Positions 42,272 through 50,249 of a stretch of 64,000 bases of DNA are shown piece by piece. The position numbers and the translations under genes are program-made. The stretch covers positions 62,001-126,000 of the forward strand of contig JAJEIO010000002.1 of the NCBI GenBank assembly GCA_022827835.1, given 5' to 3'. Each line of letters begins with the position of its first letter. The stretch's first letter is position 1. The notes below the pieces were generated by a model. The model did no database searches. It was given only the letters and a program-made list of their open reading frames with translations, and was not told the DNA's origin. This stretch comes from Candidatus Latescibacterota bacterium. Lineage in GTDB: Bacteria > Latescibacterota > UBA2968 > UBA8231.

Positions 42272-43534
42272 ATGCAGGTCCAATCCGTCGAACTCATCCA
42301 CTTAGACGTTCCGTTTACCGACCACACCAATCAGCACATGAAGTACTGGTTGCCGCACTGGCGCATTGTCCAACTCTGCAAAATCACCCTCGCCGACGGC
42401 ACCATCGGCTGGGGCGAGACCATCCCCAATTATACGTGGGCCAAAGTCCCCGAAGACATCGAAGACCGCATCGTCGGCCGCGCCGTCGGCGATTTGCTGT
42501 GGCAGGATGCGCTAGGGGCCGGGGTCCAGCAGGCGCTCTTCGACGCAGTGGGCAAGGTCTTGGGCACCCCGGTTTATCGCCTGTTGGGCACCAAGGTCCG
42601 CACGTGGTGTCCGCTGTCGTGGTGGGCGATGGACATGCCGGCCGCAGACTGGGCGCGCCAGTGCGCCGACGCCGTCGCACAGGGCTATACCACCGCCAAG
42701 CTCAAGGCGCGAACATGGTACGATCTGCACGCCTGCATCCAAGCCATTATTGAGGCCGTTCCCCCGCAGTTCAAGCTCGACTTGGACTTCAACGGCACGC
42801 TCGCCAACGCCGCCAGTGCCGTCGAGTTTTTATCAACCTTGGAGCAATACTCGCAGGTGGCCATGATTGAGACGCCCATCCCCCAATCCGATGTGGCTGG
42901 CAACGCCCAAATCCGCAACCACATCCGCCGCCCGCTGGCCATGCACTACGGCTCGCCGCCCATTCTCACCACCCTGCAAGAAGACGTCGCCGACGGCTTT
43001 GTCGTCTGCGCTGGAGCCCACGGCATCGCGCAGCAATCCGCGGTCGCCGACGTGGCCAACAAACCCTTCTGGCTCCAGCTCGTCGGCACGGGCATCACCA
43101 CTACGTGGGCCGCTCATTTGGGCGCGGTCTGCCCCCAGAGCAAGTGGCCGGCCATCACCTGCATGAACATCTGGGAGAGCCAACTGTTGACCGATCCCAT
43201 CGAGCTTCGCGGCGGCTACTACCGAGTTCCAGAACAACCCGGCCTCGGCATTGAGATTGATCTCCAGGCCATAGAGCAATATCGAGTGGATTACAGTTGG
43301 GTCGATCCGCCCCGCCACGTCTATCGCTACGCCCGCGCCAACGGCGAAGTCACCTACTATGGCTGCTCCAAACAGGATCTCCACAACGAATACCCCCGCG
43401 ACGCCATGCCCGTCTGCGAAAGCGGATCCGAATGCCTTCCCGTCGAAGACGACGGCAGCCGCGAGTTCGCCCAGATCTACGAAGCCGTGCAGGATGGAGG
43501 GACGTTTAGAAGGATCGAGCAGACCAACCCGTGA
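42272..43534 (+). CDS. Enolase-superfamily (MLE/MR-like) protein with an altered metal site
   Basis: 420 residues from the Met of QVQSVELIHLDVP, with AGGAG 7 bases upstream; the frame open from 42218 is longer than needed. The capping domain (DGTIGWGETIPNY) and barrel are recognisable: TTAKLKAR (K-x-K), KLDLDFNG (first metal Asp), MIETPIP (second, Glu). At the place of the third acidic ligand it reads LAMHYGSPP, with His and no Glu or Asp. QLVGTGITTTWAAHLGAVCP is also atypical. It may act on a sugar acid with a different metal geometry or have lost activity. The C-terminal 80 residues extend past the barrel. It overlaps the acyltransferase start by 4 bases. Confidence 0.7.
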   Translation: MQVQSVELIHLDVPFTDHTNQHMKYWLPHWRIVQLCKITLADGTIGWGETIPNYTWAKVPEDIEDRIVGRAVGDLLWQDALGAGVQQALFDAVGKVLGTPVYRLLGTKVRTWCPLSWWAMDMPAADWARQCADAVAQGYTTAKLKARTWYDLHACIQAIIEAVPPQFKLDLDFNGTLANAASAVEFLSTLEQYSQVAMIETPIPQSDVAGNAQIRNHIRRPLAMHYGSPPILTTLQEDVADGFVVCAGAHGIAQQSAVADVANKPFWLQLVGTGITTTWAAHLGAVCPQSKWPAITCMNIWESQLLTDPIELRGGYYRVPEQPGLGIEIDLQAIEQYRVDYSWVDPPRHVYRYARANGEVTYYGCSKQDLHNEYPRDAMPVCESGSECLPVEDDGSREFAQIYEAVQDGGTFRRIEQTNP

Positions 43535-45183
43535 ACAGGAGCTCTTACCCGCGCCGCTACGACCTCGACGCCCTGCGCGCCACGGCGATGCTGCTCGGCA
43601 TCGTATTGCACGCGGGGCTGTCCTTCACGCCGTTTCCCTGGGCAGTCCAGGATGAGCGGCAAAGCGGTTTCTTTTGGTTTTTATTCGCTGCAATCCACGG
43701 CTTCCGCATGCCGGTGTTCTTTGTGCTGAGCGGCTTTTTCACGGCCATGCTTTGGCGCGGACGCGGCTTAAAACCAGTGCTCTCCCACCGCTTTCGCCGC
43801 GTGTTGCTGCCATTCCTACTCGGACTAGTAACAATCATTCCCGCAGTAAACTGGATCAGCGGCTGGGCCATTGCATCTGGATTAGAAGCCAACGCAGCCA
43901 AGGCCGAAGAAGACAACATCTGGAGTGCAGCCAAGAACGGGGACCTCGCCGCTACTGAACGGCACCTGCAAGGCGGAGCCGATATCGATGGGATCGATCC
44001 GGCATTCGGGCAAACTCCCCTGGTATGGGCCGCGCTGGCCGGCCAGCTTGAAGCCGTCGATTGGCTGCTGCAAAACGGAGCTGCGATCAATGGTCGAACC
44101 AAAGACGGCGGCACGCCCTTGCACGCGGCCGCTTTCTTGGGACGAGTAGAAGTCGCCAAACTACTGCTTCAGCACGGAGCAGATCCCGAGGCAAAAAACA
44201 ACAACGGCGATACGCCTCGGGCGGCCCTAGCGGTGGACTGGGAACTGACGCAGTATTTGGCGGACTTGTTGCAGATCGAACTCAATGCGCAACAAGTCAA
44301 GGACGGCCGCGTTGAAATCACCGGACTGTTCGGACAAGCCTCCGCTGTCGAAGGTCAAGAAAGAACCGACAAGGCAGAAGAGAAATCGGCCGAGTTCCTC
44401 AAAGCGATGGCGTCGCCGATCTTTGCTGTGCCGCTTTTTCATCACCTCTGGTTTTTGTGGTTCCTCTGCTGGTTGGTCTTCGTCTTCGCACTCTATGCCC
44501 GCCTCGCTGATTGGCTGCAATGGCAGGGACCGCCCAAGTGGCTGATTCTTTCACCTGTTCGATTTCTCTATTTAATCCCCCTGACCATGATTCCACAGTC
44601 GCTCATGGGACTGGTCGGACCCAGTTTTGGCCCGGACACCTCCTTGGGCCTTCTGCCCATGCCGCACATACTACTTTACTACGCCCTCTTTTTCTTCTTT
44701 GGCGCTCTGCATTTCGACTGCGACGACCCAGACGGCCGGGTCGGAAAATGGTGGTGGCTGGCGCTTCCCGTGGGGCTATTCATCGTCTTCCCGTTCGGGC
44801 TCGAATTTTCAACGGGTGCATTTGGATTTCGCCAGGAGATATTCGATCCGGCCACGGCCCGGACAGCAGCGGTGGCATTGCAGGTAATCTACGCCTGGAT
44901 GATGACCTTTGGGTTCATCGGCTTGTTCCGCAAACTCTGCACCCGCAAAAACAACACCATTCGCTACATGTCGGATTCGTCGTACTGGCTGTACGTGGCG
45001 CACGTACCGCTGATCATTGGCGCTCAATTGGCCGTGCGCGATTGGCCGATTGCTTCAGGGGTAAAGTACTTCCTAGTCTTGCTCGCAGTCACCGGCCTTC
45101 TATTGCTGATCTACCAATTTCTCGTCCGCTACACTTGGCTGGGCCGATTGCTGAACGGTCCCCGAGTCCGCCCGACGAGCTAG
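43531..45183 (+). CDS. Acyltransferase 3 family membrane protein with an ankyrin-repeat insertion
   Basis: 550 residues. A GTG start overlaps the previous stop (GTGA). The Acyl_transf_3 signature is at the N-terminus: YDLDALRATAMLLGIVLHAG with Arg16 and His27, then TM helices to about 120. In place of a short loop, residues about 125-245 hold ankyrin repeats (NIWSAAKNGDLAATERHLQGG, TPLVWAALAGQLEAVDWLLQNGAAIN, TPLHAAAFLGRVEVAKLLLQHGADPEAKN). The remaining helices follow (HLWFLWFLCWLVFVFAL onward), ending with SDSSYWLYVAHVPLIIGAQL, also family-typical. These enzymes move acyl groups onto glycans at the inner membrane. The insert probably faces the cytoplasm and could bind a regulator; this is inferred. 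Confidence 0.85.
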   Translation: MNRSSYPRRYDLDALRATAMLLGIVLHAGLSFTPFPWAVQDERQSGFFWFLFAAIHGFRMPVFFVLSGFFTAMLWRGRGLKPVLSHRFRRVLLPFLLGLVTIIPAVNWISGWAIASGLEANAAKAEEDNIWSAAKNGDLAATERHLQGGADIDGIDPAFGQTPLVWAALAGQLEAVDWLLQNGAAINGRTKDGGTPLHAAAFLGRVEVAKLLLQHGADPEAKNNNGDTPRAALAVDWELTQYLADLLQIELNAQQVKDGRVEITGLFGQASAVEGQERTDKAEEKSAEFLKAMASPIFAVPLFHHLWFLWFLCWLVFVFALYARLADWLQWQGPPKWLILSPVRFLYLIPLTMIPQSLMGLVGPSFGPDTSLGLLPMPHILLYYALFFFFGALHFDCDDPDGRVGKWWWLALPVGLFIVFPFGLEFSTGAFGFRQEIFDPATARTAAVALQVIYAWMMTFGFIGLFRKLCTRKNNTIRYMSDSSYWLYVAHVPLIIGAQLAVRDWPIASGVKYFLVLLAVTGLLLLIYQFLVRYTWLGRLLNGPRVRPTS

Positions 45184-45202
45184 CGTTACACTCTCATTTC
45201 AG

Positions 45203-45232
45203 TTGACATCTCCCGATAAGTAAGAGTACTCT
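45203..45232 (+). promoter_or_regulatory. Possible promoter of the small RNA
   Basis: TTGACA at 45203-45208 and TACTCT at 45227-45232 are 18 bases apart. A start near 45238 would place the transcript exactly at the base of the structured element. Confidence 0.4.
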
Positions 45233-45238
45233 ATATAT

Positions 45239-45304
45239 GCGTCTGGGATGAGTCGCCAAGCGTCTCACCTTTAGGCTTTGAGCCTGAATCCCAGACGCTT
45301 TTTT
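45239..45304 (+). ncRNA. Candidate small structured RNA: three-way junction ending in an intrinsic terminator
   Basis: An 11-bp outer stem (GCGTCTGGGAT, 45239-45249, with ATCCCAGACGC, 45288-45298) closes two inner hairpins: GAG-T-CGC/GCG-T-CTC with a CAA loop, and AGGCT/AGCCT with a TTG loop. A run of six T follows directly. On this strand it works as a terminator for the acyltransferase gene or as the end of a 65-nt RNA with its own promoter. It does not match a riboswitch or ribozyme consensus I know. Confidence 0.5.
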
Positions 45305-45359
45305 CTGTACTGTATGTCCCTATTCAAAACACCCTCCCGAGTCGGTCGGTATAAATACG

Positions 45360-45905
45360 TTACACTTCCATCGTCGCAAGGGCATTCTCGTAAGCGCCGT
45401 ACGTCACATCATCGAAGAGGACGAAACGCACCTCATCGAGACCGTCGTGCGCTTCAAGGAACTGCTTTACCCCATTAAGCGCGACAACCGCGGCTTGCGC
45501 GACTGGATAGCCATACACACCGGTGCTAATGGATGGAAATGCAATCGTCTTGATACCGTGTTCCACTGCGAGTCGTAAACTTTCCCGATAGCAGCTAGCA
45601 AGAAGTTCAGATTCACCAGCGTCTCCACCCCGCCAGATCGGCCCCACAGTGTGGATGACGTGCTTCGCGGGAAGATTGCCACCCGTCGTGATAACAGCTT
45701 GACCCGTGGGACAACCGCCCTGCTTGGCGCGAATTGCGCTGCATTCCACCGCGATAGTCGGTCCCCCAGCGCGGTGAATGGCACCATCGACGCCACCGCC
45801 GCCCATGAGCCGCTCGTTGGCAGCGTTGGCAATCGCATCGACGCGTTCCCTTGTAATATCTCCGCGCACGAGCGCGAGGGTCGTTTGGTTGATTTTCATC
45901 GTCAT
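45360..45905 (-). CDS. Macrodomain protein (O-acetyl-ADP-ribose deacetylase / ADP-ribose hydrolase type)
   Basis: 181 residues, ATG with GAGGA upstream. Macro signatures: LVRGDITRERVDAIANAANERLMGGGG split across the first loop (GDIT for the adenine pocket, NAAN for the distal ribose), GVDGAIHRAGG, and SISTGVYGYP (phosphate loop). This matches the MacroD/YmdB class. It removes acetyl from O-acetyl-ADP-ribose or ADP-ribose from proteins. It lies 53 bases downstream of an NAD(P)-binding protein gene on the same strand. Sir2 enzymes make its substrate, and a Sir2-like gene lies about 9 kb away, but no direct link is visible. Confidence 0.92.
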   Translation of the reverse strand: MTMKINQTTLALVRGDITRERVDAIANAANERLMGGGGVDGAIHRAGGPTIAVECSAIRAKQGGCPTGQAVITTGGNLPAKHVIHTVGPIWRGGDAGESELLASCYRESLRLAVEHGIKTIAFPSISTGVYGYPVAQAAVVALNGVKQFLEAHDGLDEVRFVLFDDVTYGAYENALATMEV

Positions 45906-45958
45906 AAAGAATTTTCCTCACCGTCGCTTTCTCTTCGCGGACCTTCGCTACAACAACT

Positions 45959-46966
45959 TCATGCGTCGCGTGACTTCCGTTGATACGCATCGGCCCAGTG
46001 CGTTGCGGCGCATTCGCGGTCTTCGTTGCCAAGCGCACTGGCGATGGCTTCGCGCACCCCTTGGGGCCGAATGTGCGGAAAGGTTTGCCGGGCTGAGTCG
46101 TCGCGGACGACCGTCGGGTGGCGAATGCTGTCGATCAGCTTCCGCCCAATTCGGGCGTATAAGGGCGTCACTAGACCGAGCCAGAGGCTAGAGAGGCGCG
46201 GCGTCAACAACGGCACGGGAATCATCAGCCGCTTGAGCCCACGCTGACGCGCGTACTCCCGCATCAGGTCGCCATAAGAAACCGCATCAGGACCGCCGAT
46301 TTCAAAAATCGCATGGTCATCGGTTTTTAGGTCGAGTGCGGCCGAGAGATATTGCAGCAGATCGCCAATTGCTATCGGCTGGGCGATGACGTTTACCCAA
46401 CGCGGAGTGACCATCACGGGAAGCCGCTCCACCAGCGAGCGAATCATCTCAAACGACAAACTGCCAGAACCAATGACAATAGAGGCGCGAAACTCGACGA
46501 CCTGCACCCCCGATGCGCGCAAGACCTCGGCGACCTCCTGCCGGCTTCTAAGATGCGGAGACAGTTCCTCGCTCGTTGCGCCGAGACCGCCGAGATAGAT
46601 AATCCGCCCGACGCCCGCTCTCCGTGCCTCTGCGCCAAAGTTGTGCGCGGCCCGGCGATCCTGTTCCTCAAAATCGCCCTTTGAACCCATGGAGTGGACC
46701 ATGTAGTAGGCAATCTCGACGCCGTCCATAGTCCCTGTTAGGCTGTCACCGTCGAGGACGTTGCCGCTGACTACTTCCGTCGTTGGCTCAACGCAAGATT
46801 GGAGAGCCTCGGGACGTCGAGTTACACAGCGCACCCGATGTCCGGCACTTTCCAACACGCTCAACAGTCGCCCGCCGATGTAGCCGGTTGCGCCCGTTAA
46901 GAGAATGAGCGAAGTCGTTGACGGTGTAGGCACTGGTTTCCGTTTCGCGAGGGTGCTTATGGCCAC
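45959..46966 (-). CDS. NAD(P)-binding epimerase-like (atypical SDR) protein, probably without its usual C-terminal domain
   Basis: 335 residues, GTG start overlapping the ATPase gene by 10 bases. The Rossmann domain has ILLTGATGYIGGRLLSVLES, DGVEIAYYMVHSMGS and RIIYLGGLGATSEELSPHL, the set seen in SDR proteins of the YbjT kind. FRASIVIGSGSLSFEMIRSLVERLPVM and PIAIGDLLQYL follow. Relatives of this sequence often have about 480 residues with a C-terminal DUF2867 domain; here the protein stops right after the linker. The missing part is not found downstream, so it may be a natural short form or a truncation. Substrate unknown. Confidence 0.75.
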   Translation of the reverse strand: MAISTLAKRKPVPTPSTTSLILLTGATGYIGGRLLSVLESAGHRVRCVTRRPEALQSCVEPTTEVVSGNVLDGDSLTGTMDGVEIAYYMVHSMGSKGDFEEQDRRAAHNFGAEARRAGVGRIIYLGGLGATSEELSPHLRSRQEVAEVLRASGVQVVEFRASIVIGSGSLSFEMIRSLVERLPVMVTPRWVNVIAQPIAIGDLLQYLSAALDLKTDDHAIFEIGGPDAVSYGDLMREYARQRGLKRLMIPVPLLTPRLSSLWLGLVTPLYARIGRKLIDSIRHPTVVRDDSARQTFPHIRPQGVREAIASALGNEDRECAATHWADAYQRKSRDA

Positions 46967-48108
46967 AGGGCATCAGCGGCCAACAGATTGGAAAATTGCG
47001 ATAATGGCAGAATCTCAATGCCGTCTGCCGTTTGTAACTCGGGCCCTGCGGGATAGACGACCATGCGTCGGCACAACCCCTCTAAGTCGGCTAGCACTCT
47101 CAATCCTTTGCACCAAGATTCGGCAAATACACTGCCGGACTTGACCTCAATGGCGACAAATTCTCCCCCGCGTTTGAGCAAGAAATCGACCTCGGTTTGG
47201 GTTTGCGCAACGGTTCCCCAATAGAAGCATTCATCACACAGATTGCGATAGTCTGTGTACGACCGAATCAACTGGGCAATCAGCCCTTCAAAGAGGACAC
47301 CGCGTTCCTCTGGTGTTGGAGGCGTCGTGACCTTTTTCATGGCTCGCACAATACCGGGGTCACACCAATACCATTTGGGCAATTTGCGTTCGCGCACGCG
47401 CAATTGGGTTTCATAGGCAGGAAGCTGAAAGCAGAGGAGCGTTTCCTCTAGGATCTCCAGATAACCCGTCACCGTCGTGCGGGCAACCTTAGCTTCTCTG
47501 GCAATGTTGGTCACGTTTAGAGTCTGCCCGTGAAAGAGCGCTGCAATAGGCAAAAAGCGTGCGAATCCCGGTAGGTTGCGCACTAGGGCCTCGGCTTGAA
47601 TCTCTTCTTTAAGATACATCTGCGTATAGGCAGTGAGCGTCTCTGCTCTGTCTTCTGCATCCCATATAATGGGCAGCAAGCCGTGTTGCAAGGCGTCATC
47701 GAGCGCAAATCGCTCCCCCAACTCCTCGGGAATAAAGGGGTGCATTGCGCGGTGCAGGGCGCGCCCTGCGAGCAGGTTGACACCTGCCTGTTTGAGCTTT
47801 CTTGCGCTGGACCCGCACAAGACAAAGCGCAGCCCCTTTTCTTCGATAAAACGGTGTACTTCGTTGAGCAGTTCCGGCAGCCTCTGCATTTCGTCTAAAA
47901 CCACCCAGCGGTCACTGGGCACAGCCCGCAGTTCAGCCGCCAGGAGCCCTGGATTTGCAAGCAGGCGCTGGTACGTATCCTCGGCGAGCAAATTGATGAC
48001 GTGGGCAGCGGGAAAAGCGATTCGCAAATAGGTGCTTTTGCCAACGCCACGCGGTCCTAAGAGAAAGAAGCTCTTTTTGGGTGCTTCAAATATACGCGGA
48101 ATCGTCAT
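46957..48108 (-). CDS. DUF4143-type AAA ATPase
   Basis: 383 residues. The N-terminal P-loop domain has Walker A GPRGVGKSTYLR and Walker B WVVLDEMQRLP, with sensor region LRFVLCGSSARKL. The middle has FMHPFIPEEL-like linker residues (HRAMHPFIPEELGE) and a winged-helix segment (NVTNIAREAKVARTTVTGYLEILEETLL). The C-terminal DUF4143 domain is a PD-(D/E)XK-like fold with ETQVDFLLKRG-type residues (TQTEVDFLLKRGGEFVAIEVKSG). Such genes are common, mobile and poorly understood. A perfect 9-bp inverted repeat lies just upstream of the start and may be its operator. Confidence 0.88.
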   Translation of the reverse strand: MTIPRIFEAPKKSFFLLGPRGVGKSTYLRIAFPAAHVINLLAEDTYQRLLANPGLLAAELRAVPSDRWVVLDEMQRLPELLNEVHRFIEEKGLRFVLCGSSARKLKQAGVNLLAGRALHRAMHPFIPEELGERFALDDALQHGLLPIIWDAEDRAETLTAYTQMYLKEEIQAEALVRNLPGFARFLPIAALFHGQTLNVTNIAREAKVARTTVTGYLEILEETLLCFQLPAYETQLRVRERKLPKWYWCDPGIVRAMKKVTTPPTPEERGVLFEGLIAQLIRSYTDYRNLCDECFYWGTVAQTQTEVDFLLKRGGEFVAIEVKSGSVFAESWCKGLRVLADLEGLCRRMVVYPAGPELQTADGIEILPLSQFSNLLAADALWP

Positions 48109-48117
48109 TTGACTATA

Positions 48118-48150
48118 TTGTCGTCATTTTTCACAGTAATTTGACGACAA
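48118..48150 (-). promoter_or_regulatory. Inverted repeat upstream of the DUF4143 ATPase gene
   Basis: TTGTCGTCA (48118-48126) and TGACGACAA (48142-48150) are perfect inverted 9-mers with 15 bases between them, starting 10 bases before the ATG. The position suits an operator or an overlapping promoter element. Confidence 0.5.
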
Positions 48151-48202
48151 CATATACATTTTTCATGGGCTGTCAAGTTATGGACGCATTCATGGTAGAT
48201 GG

Positions 48203-48346
48203 ATTCAAGGCGCGGAAGCCTTGGGGCTCGTGTTAGGCGACGGCTGTTCGAGCTATCAGACCAAGAGATCAGGGTACGCGTGTTACCTGTTGTGCGGCCA
48301 CACCGAGACAGAGGAATTTCGCGGACTCACCGGATGCGACTCTTAA
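48203..48346 (+). pseudogene. Possible LAGLIDADG homing-endonuclease or intein fragment
   Basis: The plus frame reads AEALGLVLGDGCSSYQTKRS, then YACYLLCGHTETEEFRGL before a stop. L-G-x-x-x-G-D-G followed by a polar beta-strand region resembles the first LAGLIDADG block of intein endonucleases. Only 48 codons are present, with no start codon and no splicing motif. It is embedded in a 218-base gap that otherwise shows nothing. Confidence 0.25.
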
Positions 48347-48890
48347 CGAGTGAGTCTAACTTAGCGGAACATCCGTCAGCGCCCTCATCGTGCCATACAT
48401 AAACTACGAGGTTGCCCTTTGTGTGTACCTTTGAGTGCTCAGCTCCCCGAAGACGAAGGAGAGCCGCCGCGCGCTGGGCTGCTTGGGCATGGGAGAATCT
48501 GAGTCCAAAGATTCCTGCTTCCCCCTCACCTTGATAAATGGAAAACAGAAACTCCTCCAATTCTGCCACAAGTTCGCTGGTTGTACTAGATGTCGAATCT
48601 TGGCCAGCATCCGCAGAATGTTGATGACGGTGTTGGTGCGGCGCTAGCAGCATCCCACCGAAACACTCAAGGTATTCCTGCTCAGACGTCACAAAAGGGT
48701 TGTCTTGGGCCCCGCATGGCACCTTCGCGTCGGCTGGCAAAGCAGCCAACGTACACGCCTCCAATTCGTCACTCTCAAAAGTGAACTTGGTTAGCTGTAA
48801 GGGGCCGCCGCAAGCCCCCAATGCCAATATCAATGGAACCATCTGCTGCCGGATGCGGACTTTAATAGCTGCTGGTCTCATCATTTCCAT
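48327..48890 (-). CDS. Small predicted lipoprotein of unknown function
   Basis: 187 residues. The N-terminus has positive residues (AIKVRIRQQ), a short hydrophobic run (MVPLILAL) and the lipobox LGAC with the lipidated Cys at about residue 27. Later parts contain a His-rich stretch (PHQHRHQHSAD), which could bind metal, and a second domain of helices and a strand (HAQAAQRAAALLRLRG, then HTKGNLVVYVWHDEG). I recognise no family. Met1, Met3 or Met4 could be the start. It lies 25 bases downstream of the sigma-factor gene on the same strand, so it may be in that operon. Confidence 0.5.
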   Translation of the reverse strand: MEMMRPAAIKVRIRQQMVPLILALGACGGPLQLTKFTFESDELEACTLAALPADAKVPCGAQDNPFVTSEQEYLECFGGMLLAPHQHRHQHSADAGQDSTSSTTSELVAELEEFLFSIYQGEGEAGIFGLRFSHAQAAQRAAALLRLRGAEHSKVHTKGNLVVYVWHDEGADGCSAKLDSLVKSRIR

Positions 48891-48915
48891 CGTTGCGATA
48901 AAAGACTCCTAAACC

Positions 48916-50079
48916 TCAGGGCTTCTCTAACTCGCCGATCTGCACTCGATACAGCACTGTCAGGCCGATCAAGGTCATCAAGAAAGTCACGCTGCTCTTC
49001 ACGGGTTCGATCCGACCGTCCTTGGCGCGCTGCACTAGGCCTGCTTCGATCAGGCCCTCCAGGACCCCATCGAGGGCTTCCCTATCAATCGCGCATAACG
49101 TCACCAAGTCAGCTACTTGCTGTGGCCCTTTGACCAATTGCCGAATCACACCGACGGTCGCCGGATCGGTGAACAGGGAGGCGAAGCGGGCAATATCGGC
49201 GTCTTGCGCGCAATCCAGATACTCGTCTATATCGTCGAAGGACCAAAAGGATAAGCGCCGCTGGTTGACCTTAGCCCCTAAGCGGTAGGCACCTGCCAGG
49301 CCCCAGATAACCGGGTTTTCCTGGTCGGTAGGCAATTTGGTTATGGTCTGCCCCGCCGCACTGCGAGCTTGATCGAGCCAGTGATTGTCCTCCCAGTTGA
49401 TGACGGCGAGTTGGCGTTTTATCTGGGCGATATCGTCCTGCAGGCCTTGGGTCGCCTCAGCAATCGCCTCTTGCAGGGCCACTTGGTCTATATCGGCTTT
49501 AGCCATGTTTATCATTACCTCCTTTAGTTGTTTGCGGGCGCGGTACAGGCGGCCCTCGATCGTACTGAGAGACACGTCTAAGACCGCGGCGATTTCTTCG
49601 TAGGATTTGCCCTCGAAGTAGTGCAGAGAAGTAACCGAGCGGTTTTTCTCCGACAGTTGGCCGACGGCCACTTGAACCCAATGCGCTTCTTCTTGGTCGA
49701 TCAGGTTCTGGTCGGCAGCGGGAAACGGTTGGCCGCCCCAATAGGATTCGTCCACTTGGATGTGAGTCGCCCCCTCCCTAGTCTCTTCTTCATAGGACAA
49801 ATAGCTACGTCGGCTGCGCAAATGCGAAAGGCAGCGGTTGCGCACAATAGCGCGCAACCACGACGGGAACTGATCGGCATCGCGAAGTCGGTCGAGATGA
49901 TGAAATGCTCGGCTAGCGGCCTCCTGCACCACATCTTCGATTTCGGCGGAACCCTTCAGGTACAGACGGGCGATATGGTGCATATCCTCCAAGTAGCGCT
50001 TTATCAAGGCGTCAAAAGCTCGCGGGTGTCCGGCGCGCACTTGTTCTATCAGTTCCTGATCGCTCAGTGTTTCTTTCAT
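48916..50079 (-). CDS. ECF-like sigma-70 family factor with an extra C-terminal winged-helix domain
   Basis: 387 residues, about twice the length of a usual ECF sigma factor. Region 2 is at 8-85 (FDALIKRYLEDMHHIARLYL, IEDVVQEAASRAFHHLDRL, WLRAIVRNRCLSHLR) and region 4 at 135-190 (LSEKNRSVTSLHYFEGKSYEEIAAVLDVSLSTIEGRLYRARKQL). A linker and a coiled segment follow. Then about 285-370 reads as an ArsR-like winged helix (FASLFTDPATVGVIRQLVKGPQQVADLV, LEGLIEAGLVQRAKDGRIEP) and a hydrophobic tail (SVTFLMTLIGLTVLY). The extension may sense a signal or bind a second DNA site. No anti-sigma gene is obvious beside it, although a membrane protein gene lies upstream. Confidence 0.8.
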   Translation of the reverse strand: MKETLSDQELIEQVRAGHPRAFDALIKRYLEDMHHIARLYLKGSAEIEDVVQEAASRAFHHLDRLRDADQFPSWLRAIVRNRCLSHLRSRRSYLSYEEETREGATHIQVDESYWGGQPFPAADQNLIDQEEAHWVQVAVGQLSEKNRSVTSLHYFEGKSYEEIAAVLDVSLSTIEGRLYRARKQLKEVMINMAKADIDQVALQEAIAEATQGLQDDIAQIKRQLAVINWEDNHWLDQARSAAGQTITKLPTDQENPVIWGLAGAYRLGAKVNQRRLSFWSFDDIDEYLDCAQDADIARFASLFTDPATVGVIRQLVKGPQQVADLVTLCAIDREALDGVLEGLIEAGLVQRAKDGRIEPVKSSVTFLMTLIGLTVLYRVQIGELEKP

Positions 50080-50131
50080 GGTCTGCTAATAGAATAGACG
50101 CGACGAAGACGATAAAACTGACGTCGGACGA

Positions 50132-50175
50132 AAAATAAAAAGCTGTCGTAGGACCAATATGGCTTACGACAGCTT
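50132..50175 (-). terminator. Intrinsic terminator of the SWIM operon
   Basis: AAGCTGTCGTA and TACGACAGCTT (50140-50150 and 50165-50175) form an 11-bp stem with a 14-base loop. On the minus strand the stem is followed by TTTTATTTTT. It separates the SWIM-protein operon from the sigma-factor gene. Confidence 0.8.
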
Positions 50176-50249
50176 AAAAAGAAGGGGGCGCAAACGGCTA
50201 CTGTATCGCCGTGCGACTCGTCCTTTGACTTCCGCACAACTCGATTCCT

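Noticed and set aside
45268..45298. TPP riboswitch, because ACCTTTAGGC...GAGCCTGAATCC looks like ACCCUUUGAACCUGAUC
   Set aside because: The CUGAGA element and the pyrophosphate arm are absent; the match comes from a simple hairpin.
45239..45304. Hammerhead ribozyme, because GGATGAGTCGC resembles the CUGAUGAG core
   Set aside because: The GAAAC strand after stem II and the cleavage-site UH are missing, and the junction bases differ.
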